Positions 1 to 5,798 are shown, counted from the stretch's first letter. The stretch is 7,069 nt of DNA from Paracoccaceae bacterium (GCA_026982255.1 JALSHL010000008.1:1-7069); one strand, 5' to 3'. Notes: a model not told the origin generated them from the sequence alone. Numbers and translations: made by a program.

Positions 1-10
1 TTCTCGTCTC

Positions 11-1327
11 TTACTCGGCCGGTTCCGGCGGGTAATGGGCGTCGAAATCTTCTTCGATAGTTGCAGGCGGGGTTTTCGGTTTCTCGATCAGTCCCAGAAC
101 AGGCAGGATGACCAGGAAATACGCAAACCAGTAGATCGAGCCGATCAGCGAAATCGTCGAATACGGCGGTTCGGCTGGCTGCGCACCGGCCCACATAAGC
201 ACCATGAAGTCGAGCGCAAGCAACCAGAAGAACCACTTGAACATCGGACGATAGGTACCGGAGCGGGTGCGGCTTGTGTCAAGCCACGGCACCAGCGCCA
301 TCACGAAAATGGCCCCGAACATCGCGATCACACCGAAGAATTTGGCGTCGATGATACCCCCGGAAATGAAGTGGAAGAACTGCACAATCCAGACATCGGC
401 GGTAAAAGCGCGCAAGATGGCGTAGAACGGCAGGTAATACCATTCCGGCACGATATGCGCGGGCGTCGAAAGCGGGTTGGCCATGCGATAGTTGTCCGGA
501 TGGCCGAAGTAGTTCGGCATGGTCCAGATAACAGCGACAAAAACCGCCAGCACAACAACCAGTGCAAACAGGTCCTTGATCACGAAGTAGGGCCAGAACG
601 GAAGCGTATCCTTTTTGACCTCTTCGCGTGATCCGCGACGCACCTCGACACCGGTCGGGTTATTGTTACCCGTGGTATGGAAAGCCCAGATGTGAACCGC
701 AACCAGCCCGACAATGACGAAGGGCAACAGGTAATGCAGCGAGAAGAACCGGTTCAGTGTGGCGTTATCCACCGACGGCCCGCCCAGAAGCCAGGCCTGG
801 ATCGGCTCGCCAATGAACGGAATGGCGCCGAACAGACCGGTAATAACCGTTGCACCCCAGAAGGACATCTGGCCCCATGGCAGAACGTAGCCGAGGAAAC
901 CCGTGGCCATCATGGCCAGATAGATCAGCATGCCGATGATCCACGTCACCTCGCGCGGGGCCTTGTAGGAACCGTAGTAGAGGCCGCGAAAAATGTGGAT
1001 ATACACAGCCAGGAAGAACAGCGAGGCGCCGTTCATGTGGGTGTATCGAATGGCCCAACCGGCGTTCACGTCACGCATGATACGCTCGACCGAGGCAAAC
1101 GCCATATCGACGTTCGGCGTATAGTGCATTGCCAGAACGACGCCGGTAATAATCTGCAGAACCAGCGTGAAGGCCAGAACAATGCCCCAGATCCACCACC
1201 AGTTAAGGTTTTTTGGCGTCGGGATCATCAGCGTGTTATACGCCAGTTCGACAATCGGAAGACGCTCGTGAAGCCATTTCTCGAAACGCGTCTTCGGCTC
1301 GTATTTATCGTGCGGGATACCGCTCAT
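11..1327 (-). CDS. petB: Cytochrome b subunit of the ubiquinol:cytochrome c reductase (bc1) complex
   Basis: Encodes 438 residues, the usual length for Rhodobacter-type cytochrome b. It is the inner-membrane core of complex III, carrying hemes bL and bH and the Qo and Qi quinone sites. Visible heme-ligand histidines are H97 and H198, H111 and H212 (contexts YTHMNG, SLHYL, YIHIF, VHIWAFH). The Qo-site PEWY motif is at 294-297. Hydrophobic segments alternate along the whole chain. Numbering of these residues agrees with the R. capsulatus protein as I remember it. An in-frame TTG five codons upstream is possible, but the ATG is preferred: a strong GGGAGGG Shine-Dalgarno lies 4 nt before it and the protein then starts MSGIPHD as in relatives. 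The gene follows petA by 11 nt, so the two are cotranscribed. A purine-rich GAGACGAGAA lies just downstream of the stop (bases 1-10, minus strand) and would suit as ribosome site for petC, which is outside the window. Confidence 0.98.
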   Translation of the reverse strand: MSGIPHDKYEPKTRFEKWLHERLPIVELAYNTLMIPTPKNLNWWWIWGIVLAFTLVLQIITGVVLAMHYTPNVDMAFASVERIMRDVNAGWAIRYTHMNGASLFFLAVYIHIFRGLYYGSYKAPREVTWIIGMLIYLAMMATGFLGYVLPWGQMSFWGATVITGLFGAIPFIGEPIQAWLLGGPSVDNATLNRFFSLHYLLPFVIVGLVAVHIWAFHTTGNNNPTGVEVRRGSREEVKKDTLPFWPYFVIKDLFALVVVLAVFVAVIWTMPNYFGHPDNYRMANPLSTPAHIVPEWYYLPFYAILRAFTADVWIVQFFHFISGGIIDAKFFGVIAMFGAIFVMALVPWLDTSRTRSGTYRPMFKWFFWLLALDFMVLMWAGAQPAEPPYSTISLIGSIYWFAYFLVILPVLGLIEKPKTPPATIEEDFDAHYPPEPAE

Positions 1328-1331
1328 GGTG

Positions 1332-1338
1332 CCCTCCC
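1332..1338 (-). promoter_or_regulatory. petB ribosome binding site
   Basis: On the minus strand this reads GGGAGGG, ending 4 nt before the petB ATG at 1327 and abutting the petA stop codon (1339-1341). It decides between the ATG at 1327 and an in-frame TTG at 1342, which lies upstream of this site and would overlap the end of petA. Confidence 0.75.
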
Positions 1339-1896
1339 TCAACCCAGTTTGATGACAGTGTCGGACAGGCGAGCTGTCTTCGGCACCAGAAGATTAAGCG
1401 GCGCAGGCCCCTTGCGAATGCGGCCGGCGGTGTCGTAGTGCGACCCGTGGCACGGGCAGAACCAGCCACCGAAATCACCGGCCTCGCCGATCGGAATACA
1501 TCCCAGGTGGGTGCAGACACCGATCATGACCAGCCATTCGCCGGCCTCGTCCAGAGTACGGTTCTGGTCGGATGCATCGGCATCCGGGCCCAGATTGAGG
1601 TTCTGCGCGGTCGGATCGGGCAATTCCTCCGTCTTGACCGCGCGGCCCATCTCGATTTCTTCGGGGGTGCGCCGGCGGATGAATACGGGCTTGCCGCGGA
1701 ACTTCACCGTCAGTTGCTGTCCGACTTCGACATCGGCGATATCGACCTCGATAGACGCCAGCGCGCGCACTTCGGCGCTTGCGTTCATCTGGTCAATGAG
1801 CGGCCAAACCGCAGCGCCTGTCGCGACTGCACCGGCCGAGGCTGTCGCAACATATAGAAAGTCGCGACGCGATCCTGTGTCTTCTGCTTGAGACAA
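1339..1896 (-). CDS. petA: Rieske [2Fe-2S] iron-sulfur subunit of the bc1 complex, TTG start
   Basis: Encodes 185 residues. The protein takes the first electron from ubiquinol at the Qo site and passes it to cytochrome c1; its head domain lies in the periplasm. Visible are a twin-arginine-type motif SRRDFLY (9-15) followed by one hydrophobic segment (about 16-35) used as an uncleaved anchor, the hinge QMNASAEV, and the cluster boxes CTHLGC (128-133) and CPCHG (147-151). Cluster ligands are C128, H130, C147 and H150, and C133-C149 form the disulfide. The end, VIKLG, is family-typical. The start is chosen as TTG because homologues begin MSxAED and a GGGGGAG Shine-Dalgarno sits 8 nt upstream. 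The upstream in-frame TTG at 1995 would add 33 residues unlike any Rieske protein known to me. First gene of the pet operon; RegA-like and palindromic sequences lie upstream in the spacer to trmL. Confidence 0.96.
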   Translation of the reverse strand: MSQAEDTGSRRDFLYVATASAGAVATGAAVWPLIDQMNASAEVRALASIEVDIADVEVGQQLTVKFRGKPVFIRRRTPEEIEMGRAVKTEELPDPTAQNLNLGPDADASDQNRTLDEAGEWLVMIGVCTHLGCIPIGEAGDFGGWFCPCHGSHYDTAGRIRKGPAPLNLLVPKTARLSDTVIKLG

Positions 1897-1904
1897 GAGA
1901 TACT

Positions 1905-1911
1905 CTCCCCC
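1905..1911 (-). promoter_or_regulatory. petA ribosome binding site
   Basis: Minus strand GGGGGAG, 8 nt before the TTG at 1896. Its good match and spacing make the TTG the likely start, although no ATG is available nearby. Confidence 0.7.
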
Positions 1912-1998
1912 TTGTGTCGCCCCGGAATTGAGGCTGAAAAAAATACCGGGCCCACCGGAATGGCAGACTTGATCGGTGTTGGAATACACTTGCAATCG

Positions 1999-2013
1999 CC
2001 GCTGGTCCAGCGG
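1999..2013. promoter_or_regulatory. 15-bp perfect palindrome in the petA-trmL spacer, candidate operator
   Basis: CCGCTGG-T-CCAGCGG: two 7-nt arms around a single central base. It lies 103 nt upstream of the petA start and 41 nt upstream of the trmL ATG, inside a divergent promoter region and touching the RegA-like box at 2011-2025. The one-base centre argues against an RNA hairpin and for a DNA site bound by a dimeric protein. The binding protein is not identifiable from the sequence. Confidence 0.4.
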
Positions 2014-2025
2014 ACTTTGCGCCGC
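2011..2025. promoter_or_regulatory. RegA/RegR-like binding box upstream of petA
   Basis: The plus-strand 15-mer CGGACTTTGCGCCGC matches 9 of 11 specified positions of the RegR/RegA consensus as I remember it from Bradyrhizobium work (GNGRCRTTNNGNCGC); mismatches are the first G and the R at position 6. It lies about 115-130 nt upstream of the petA start. Regulation of the bc1 operon by RegA is known in R. capsulatus. The consensus is short and degenerate, so the match could be chance in GC-rich DNA. Confidence 0.35.
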
Positions 2026-2054
2026 AGTAGGAAATGATTGGGAAAAAACAAGTA

Positions 2055-2504
2055 ATGTCTGTGAAATTGGCCGCTTTCCAGCCGGATATCGCCCAGAACC
2101 TCGGCAGCATGATTCGCCTCGGTGCCTGCTTCGACGTGCCTCTGGAGGTGATCGAGCCCTGCGGGTTCCCTTTCTCGGTGAAAACCCTGCGCAGATCGGC
2201 CATGGATTACGCCGATATCGCGAATATTACCCGTTACGACTCATGGGAGCACTTTCTGGCGGAGCGGAACAGCGGACGTATCGTGTTGATGACCACCGAA
2301 GGGGCGACCCCGCTCTGGGATTTCCGCTTCCGGGCCGGAGATACCATACTGATGGGCCGCGAGAGCGCCGGCGTGCCGGAAACGGTCCGCACCCGGGCCG
2401 ATGCCGCCGTCCTAATCCCGATGCCGGGTGGCGGGCGGTCGCTGAATGTGGCGATGGCCGCAGGCATGGCCGTGGCCGAGGCCCTGCGTCAGCTGCGCGC
2501 GTAG
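2055..2504 (+). CDS. trmL: tRNA (cytidine/uridine-34-2'-O)-methyltransferase, SPOUT family
   Basis: Encodes 149 residues, close to E. coli TrmL (157). TrmL is a cytoplasmic, SAM-dependent enzyme that methylates the ribose of wobble base 34 in certain leucine tRNAs. The three SPOUT (SpoU) motifs are present in order: QPDIAQNLGSMIRL (9-22) with the conserved Asn and Arg, MGRESAGVP (100-108), and IPMPGGGRSLNVAMAAGMAVAE (121-142), which forms the trefoil-knot SAM site. An ATG at 2034 would add seven residues, but its AGGA lies only 1 nt before it, whereas GGGA precedes the ATG at 2055 by 11 nt and the protein then begins like homologues (MSVKLAAFQPDI). It is divergent from petA, and its last 16 bp overlap the 3' end of manC on the other strand. 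No clear promoter or terminator is seen. Confidence 0.93.
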   Translation: MSVKLAAFQPDIAQNLGSMIRLGACFDVPLEVIEPCGFPFSVKTLRRSAMDYADIANITRYDSWEHFLAERNSGRIVLMTTEGATPLWDFRFRAGDTILMGRESAGVPETVRTRADAAVLIPMPGGGRSLNVAMAAGMAVAEALRQLRA

Positions 2505-3922
2505 ATATCCTCGTAACGGACGATGTCGTCCTCGCCCAGATAGGCGCCGCTTTGCACCTCAATCAGGTGAAGATCCACTTTGCCGGGGTTTTCCAGCCGG
2601 TGAACCTCGCCCAGAGGGATATAGGTGGACTGGTTTTCGCTCAACAGGGTTTCGGTCTCGCCAATGGTGACGAGCGCCGCGCCGGTGACCACCACCCAGT
2701 GTTCGGCGCGGTGGACATGACTTTGCAGCGAGAGCTTCGCCCCCGGTTTCACCATAATCCGCTTGACCTGGAAACGGCTGCCGACCGAAAGGGTTTCATA
2801 CCAGCCCCAAGGGCGATAGCAGCGGGGAAACTCGACGGCCTGTTTGGCACCGGCATCCTGTAGTTGCTGCACGGCCAGCTTGACGTCTTGCGAACGGTCC
2901 ATATCGGCCACCAGAACCGCATCTCCGGTTGCAACGACAACAATATTGTCCAGGCCGATGCCGACCAGTTCGATATCGGAATCATCGGTGCGCAACAGTG
3001 TATTGTTGCAGTCTATCGCCCGTGCGCTGCCGGTAATAGCCACGCCCGAGGCGTCCGGTGTGCTTTCCTGCCAGACGGTTTTCCACGAGCCGAGGTCGTT
3101 CCAGCCGGAATCCAGCGGCACGACCAGCCCGCCGGAAACACGCTCCATGATAGCGTAGTCCACCGAAATATCGGGACTGTCGGTATAGGTTTCGGACAGG
3201 CGGACGAAATCGAGGTCCTTGACGGCCTCGTCCACCGCCTTTTGCACCGGCGGAATGACATCGGGAGCGAATTCCCCGAAAGCACGGATCACAGCAGCGA
3301 CGGAAAAACAGAAGCTGCCGGAATTCCACAGGAACCGGCCCGAGGCGATCATGGAACCTGCTGTTTCGAGGTCGGGTTTTTCAACAAAGGCCCTGAAGGG
3401 CTGGGGATCCATACCGCTGTCGGCCAGCGGCTCCTCTAGCTCGATATACCCGAATCCGGTCTCGGGGCGGGTCGGTTTCACCCCGAATGTCACCATTGCA
3501 CCCTGCTCGGCAAACGGAACCGCTGCCATGACAGCCGCACGGAACGCCGCCTCGTTCTGGTGGACGTGATCCGACGGGAGCACAACCATCACCCCGTCGG
3601 GATCGGTTTTCGCAATCTCCAGCGCGGCGGCAAGGATGGCGGGGGCGGTATTGCGGCCAGCCGGCTCGATCAGGATCGTTGCACCGGATACGCCGGTCTG
3701 CTGGGTCTGCTCGGCAACCGTGAAGCGGAAATCGTTTCCGGTCAGCAGCAGGGGCGCGGCGAACTCCGGCCCCTTAACCCGTTCAAGCGTTGCCTGAAAC
3801 AGGCTCTTGCCATCCAGAAACGGCACGAACTGTTTCGGATAGGCCTGACGCGATACCGGCCAGAGGCGCTTGCCGCTGCCGCCGCAAAGAATAACGGGAT
3901 AGACTGAGGGGGCATTCGACAT
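2489..3922 (-). CDS. manC: Bifunctional mannose-1-phosphate guanylyltransferase / mannose-6-phosphate isomerase
   Basis: Encodes 477 residues, typical of the AlgA/XanB/ManC type II family. The N-terminal nucleotidyltransferase domain (about 8-290) makes GDP-mannose from mannose-1-phosphate and GTP: signature ILCGGSGKRLWP (11-22), GRNTAPA (89-95), PSDH (116-119), FVEKP (179-183), NSG (200-202), PDISVDYAIMER (250-261) and DSGWNDLGSW (271-280). The C-terminal cupin (about 325-470) isomerises fructose-6-phosphate and mannose-6-phosphate. It carries QSHVHRAEHWVVV, with likely metal ligands Q400, H402, E407 and H441. The pathway feeds mannose- or fucose-containing surface polysaccharide. The ATG at 3922 is chosen because homologues begin just before the VILCGGSG loop; GAGGA lies 12 nt upstream, a rather long spacing. 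Upstream in-frame codons to 3997 cross a stem-loop region and are probably not translated. No glycosyltransferase genes are adjacent, so the product polysaccharide is unknown. Confidence 0.96.
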   Translation of the reverse strand: MSNAPSVYPVILCGGSGKRLWPVSRQAYPKQFVPFLDGKSLFQATLERVKGPEFAAPLLLTGNDFRFTVAEQTQQTGVSGATILIEPAGRNTAPAILAAALEIAKTDPDGVMVVLPSDHVHQNEAAFRAAVMAAVPFAEQGAMVTFGVKPTRPETGFGYIELEEPLADSGMDPQPFRAFVEKPDLETAGSMIASGRFLWNSGSFCFSVAAVIRAFGEFAPDVIPPVQKAVDEAVKDLDFVRLSETYTDSPDISVDYAIMERVSGGLVVPLDSGWNDLGSWKTVWQESTPDASGVAITGSARAIDCNNTLLRTDDSDIELVGIGLDNIVVVATGDAVLVADMDRSQDVKLAVQQLQDAGAKQAVEFPRCYRPWGWYETLSVGSRFQVKRIMVKPGAKLSLQSHVHRAEHWVVVTGAALVTIGETETLLSENQSTYIPLGEVHRLENPGKVDLHLIEVQSGAYLGEDDIVRYEDIYARS

Positions 3923-3948
3923 GGTTCGCGGATATCCTCGATAAAACA

Positions 3949-3975
3949 CTTCGCTGCGCGACAGGCACAGCGAAG
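3949..3975 (-). terminator. Stem-loop with T-rich tail upstream of manC (terminator or attenuator)
   Basis: Perfect 8-bp inverted repeat CTTCGCTG / CAGCGAAG with an 11-nt loop. On the minus strand it is followed directly by TGTTTTATC, a short T-rich tail. It sits 25 nt downstream of the stop of the S74-domain gene and 26 nt upstream of the manC ATG. It could end transcription of the upstream gene or act in the manC leader. The T tract is weaker than in a canonical intrinsic terminator. Confidence 0.5.
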
Positions 3976-3980
3976 CCTGT
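3961..3980 (-). repeat. Alternative stem-loop that competes with the terminator-like hairpin
   Basis: Inverted repeat ACAGGC / GCCTGT with an 8-nt loop. It shares bases 3961-3975 with the hairpin at 3949-3975, so the two structures cannot form together. In the direction of transcription (minus strand) this one is made first, as an anti-terminator would be. Confidence 0.35.
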
Positions 3981-4000
3981 TTCCTTCCGGTTATCAACCG

Positions 4001-4438
4001 TTAATGAACGGTCTGCATCTCCAGTCCCAGCATCCCGTAGTTGACTTTGTAATAGCCGAACGGGCTGCGCACAACTGCTTCCGGAGTGTGCCCCAGAACA
4101 TCTTGCGCCATTACGCCGATATATTTCCGGCGGCCGAACAAATAGCGGAATTCATAAAGCGGCAAACCGTTTTCAGCCATGCCGACGCTCTTGATGTCCC
4201 GCTTGATACGGGCATCACTCGGTGTCGGGGGAGTGCTGGGCGCTGAACCTGATGCCGCCAGCATGATCAGGGCCAGAGCAATCAGCGGAATCATCCATGT
4301 GCCAAAACCGCCACCCATGGTTGCCGTTTCTTCGGTCAACACCGGTGCTGCGGGCGCGACATATGCAACAGCGCCAGCATAAGCACCTGTTGCAAGTCCC
4401 GTGAAAATGGCGGCGGAAAGCAATATCCTCTTGTTCAT
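4001..4438 (-). CDS. Small exported/membrane protein with C-terminal peptidase-S74 (tail-fibre chaperone-like) domain
   Basis: Encodes 145 residues. In order: signal-peptide-like N-terminus (1-21, KR then hydrophobic, possible cut after AYA); Ala/Pro/Thr linker (22-42); Gly-rich turn and hydrophobic segment (about 47-63); Pro/Ser/Thr linker (64-74); and a 71-residue region from SDARIKRDIK through GLPLYEFRY, YIGVMAQDV and YYKVNYGMLGLEM. This last region matches the intramolecular chaperone domain of phage endosialidases and tail fibres (Pfam Peptidase_S74). It includes the Ser-Asp pair (S74-D75) where family members self-cleave. No fibre or receptor domain is present. Similar short proteins are, to my knowledge, annotated only as tail fiber domain-containing proteins in Rhodobacterales. 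ATG 4438 is preferred over ATG 4450, since GGAG lies 6 nt upstream and MNKR gives a normal signal peptide. It lies 75 nt downstream of regA and 78 nt upstream of manC. Function unknown; no phage genes are nearby. Confidence 0.85.
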   Translation of the reverse strand: MNKRILLSAAIFTGLATGAYAGAVAYVAPAAPVLTEETATMGGGFGTWMIPLIALALIMLAASGSAPSTPPTPSDARIKRDIKSVGMAENGLPLYEFRYLFGRRKYIGVMAQDVLGHTPEAVVRSPFGYYKVNYGMLGLEMQTVH

Positions 4439-4474
4439 GTATGACTCCATGCCTCCGGTTGTAATATGGAGATA

Positions 4475-4504
4475 ATGCTAAACCGGAGAGCCGGTTTCTG
4501 ACAA
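4475..4504 (-). promoter_or_regulatory. Candidate promoter of the S74-domain gene with a dyad in its spacer
   Basis: On the minus strand TTGTCA (4499-4504, 5 of 6 to the -35 consensus) is followed by an 18-nt spacer and TAGCAT (4475-4480, 4 of 6 to -10). The start codon is at 4438, giving a leader of about 30 nt. The spacer is almost wholly filled by the inverted repeat at 4480-4497. No start-site data are available, and alphaproteobacterial promoters are hard to call by eye. Confidence 0.35.
4480..4497 (-). terminator. Inverted repeat after regA: weak terminator or operator
   Basis: AAACCGG and CCGGTTT, 7-bp perfect arms around AGAG. It lies 16 nt downstream of the regA stop on the minus strand and is followed by AGCATTATC rather than a clean T run. 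It could be a weak regA terminator. It also fits exactly between the -35 and -10 elements proposed for the next gene, so a protein-binding operator is an equal alternative. Confidence 0.4.
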
Positions 4505-4513
4505 GAGGTGATC

Positions 4514-5068
4514 CTAGCGCGGGCTGCGCTTCGCCAATATCCGCTGCAGGGTCCGCCGGTGCATGTTCAGTCGGCGCGCGGTTTCCGATACATTGCGGTC
4601 GCACAACTCGAACACCCGCTGGATATGTTCCCACCGCACGCGGTCGGCGGACATGGGGTTTTCCGGCGGTGGCGGCTTGTCTTCGGGACGGGCCAGAAGG
4701 GCGTTGGTGATATCGTTGGCATCCGCCGGTTTGGACAGATAGTCCGTCGCACCGATCTTGACGGCCGCAACCGCCGTGGCAATCGCACCGTAACCGGTCA
4801 GAACCACGATACGGGCGTCGGGACGGTTTTCGCGCAGCATCTCGACCACATCGAGACCGTTTCCATCCTCCAGCCGCAGGTCAACCACAGCGTATGCCGG
4901 CGGCTTGTTGGCAACCGCACCCTTGCCCTCGGCGATGCTTTGGGCGGCCGTCACTTCGAAACCGCGTTTCTCCATTGCACGGGCAAGACGGCGCAGAAAC
5001 GGCTCGTCGTCATCGAGCAGCAACAACGTGTTGTCTTCGCCGATTTCCAGCAGGTCTTTGTCAGCCAT
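4514..5068 (-). CDS. regA: Redox response regulator RegA/PrrA (ActR), Fis-type DNA-binding
   Basis: Encodes 184 residues, the same length as Rhodobacter RegA/PrrA. The receiver domain (about 13-125) has the acidic pocket D19-D20-D21, phosphoacceptor D63 (AVVDLRL), T91 and K113. A proline linker follows (132-136), then a Fis-like helix-turn-helix (about 145-184). The recognition region NVSETARRLNMHRRTLQRILAKR matches what I recall as nearly invariant in the RegA family. Phosphorylated by RegB under low oxygen or reduced conditions, it controls respiration (including bc1 and terminal oxidases), and in other species photosynthesis and carbon and nitrogen fixation. The ATG at 5068 is chosen over an upstream start at 5101 because GGGGAGAG lies just before it and the length then equals relatives. 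It follows senC by 66 nt, probably cotranscribed, with a strong stem-loop at the senC stop. The hvrA gene found after regA in R. capsulatus is absent here. Confidence 0.97.
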   Translation of the reverse strand: MADKDLLEIGEDNTLLLLDDDEPFLRRLARAMEKRGFEVTAAQSIAEGKGAVANKPPAYAVVDLRLEDGNGLDVVEMLRENRPDARIVVLTGYGAIATAVAAVKIGATDYLSKPADANDITNALLARPEDKPPPPENPMSADRVRWEHIQRVFELCDRNVSETARRLNMHRRTLQRILAKRSPR

Positions 5069-5125
5069 GCCTCTCCCCTTTTCCGTCTTGTCTTTGCGCA
5101 ATGTTTACTGGGCGAAGCAGGGCAG

Positions 5126-5161
5126 GTCCAGTGTTTATAGCTTTTCTACGAAACACTGGAC
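5126..5161 (-). repeat. 11-bp inverted repeat spanning the senC stop codon
   Basis: GTCCAGTGTTT and AAACACTGGAC form a perfect 11-bp stem with a 14-nt loop. One arm codes for the last residues of SenC; the TAA stop begins in the loop and ends in the other arm. On the minus strand it is followed by CTGCCCTGC, not a T run, so a simple intrinsic terminator is unlikely. Its place between senC and regA suits an mRNA-processing or stability element. Confidence 0.55.
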
Positions 5162-5746
5162 ACGATCCGCGATCTGTTCCTCGGTCTCCTCGCGGCGGAA
5201 AAATTCCAGAAAACCGTACTCCGGAGCCATCAGATAGGTCATCGTCGAATGATCCATCAGATAGTCCTCGCCGCTGCCGTTTTTGGCATAATACACACGA
5301 TAGGCCCGCGCGGCATCCGCAATTTCCGCTTCGGTTCCGGTCAGGCCGACCATTTTTTCGCTCAGGTATTCGACAAAAGCCTTCATGGCCTCCGGTGTGT
5401 CCCGTGCCGGATCGATCGTGATCATCACCGGTTTCACATCAATACCCCGTTCGTCAAGCAACGCCGCAACCTCGGCGTTCCGGTAGGTATCCTGCGGGCA
5501 AACGTCCGGACAGAATGTATAGCCGAAATAAACCAGCGAGGGGCGGTCGATCACATCTGCATCCGTTACGCGCTCTCCATTCTGGTTGGTCAGCTCGAAG
5601 GGTCCGCCAATCGATGCGGTCCCCCCGGCGATAGCCGTCGTGCGGCACTCGGCAAACCTGTCGCCACTATCGGAACGAAGCACAAAAAAGGCACCCGCAG
5701 CCGCGACAACGGCCAAACCGGCCACAACCGGAATAATACGATTCAT
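5135..5746 (-). CDS. senC: SCO1/SenC/PrrC family copper-binding protein
   Basis: Encodes 203 residues. A single N-terminal hydrophobic segment (about 4-23) anchors it in the inner membrane; the thioredoxin-fold domain faces the periplasm. The copper site is visible: CPDVC (C79, C83) in GYTFCPDVCPQ, with the distal histidine H166 in YLMDHST. SCO proteins deliver copper to, or reduce the thiols of, the CuA site and other cytochrome oxidase centres. In Rhodobacter the homologue PrrC/SenC is linked to the RegB/RegA redox signal. Two further cysteines (C34, C198) are present. ATG 5746 is chosen over in-frame upstream ATGs because AGGA lies 8 nt before it and the family starts with this kind of short anchor. 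First gene of a senC-regA unit, divergent from regB, as in R. capsulatus and R. sphaeroides. Confidence 0.95.
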   Translation of the reverse strand: MNRIIPVVAGLAVVAAAGAFFVLRSDSGDRFAECRTTAIAGGTASIGGPFELTNQNGERVTDADVIDRPSLVYFGYTFCPDVCPQDTYRNAEVAALLDERGIDVKPVMITIDPARDTPEAMKAFVEYLSEKMVGLTGTEAEIADAARAYRVYYAKNGSGEDYLMDHSTMTYLMAPEYGFLEFFRREETEEQIADRVQCFVEKL

Positions 5747-5798
5747 TTTGATCATCCTTTTCGCCAACTACGCATCTATGTGATTCATCCATTACGCA

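Noticed and set aside
677..1438. A 253-codon plus-strand frame antisense to petB and the end of petA
   Set aside because: It is opposite two certain bc1 genes, has a low-complexity His/Arg/Asn-rich translation and no plausible ribosome site; treated as a shadow frame.
1921..1950. CCCGG / CCGGG inverted repeat in the petA leader
   Set aside because: Only 5 bp with a 20-nt loop, expected by chance in GC-rich DNA.
1969..1996. TTGATC-N16-TGCAAT as a trmL promoter
   Set aside because: Only 4 of 6 in each element with a 16-nt gap; too weak to annotate, although a trmL promoter must lie somewhere in this spacer or upstream.
1976..2863. A 295-codon plus-strand frame overlapping trmL and manC
   Set aside because: It runs through trmL in another frame and antisense to manC; the translation is Arg/Gly/Pro-rich with no recognisable domain.
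3923..3997. N-terminal extension of manC by 25 residues from a TTG
   Set aside because: The extension reads through the stem-loops, has no family similarity, and the ATG at 3922 gives the normal N-terminus.
4001..4438. Prophage remnant
   Set aside because: The S74 domain suggests phage at first sight, but the gene has its own signal peptide, intact frame and ribosome site, and neighbours are all chromosomal housekeeping genes with no integrase, att repeats or phage structural genes.
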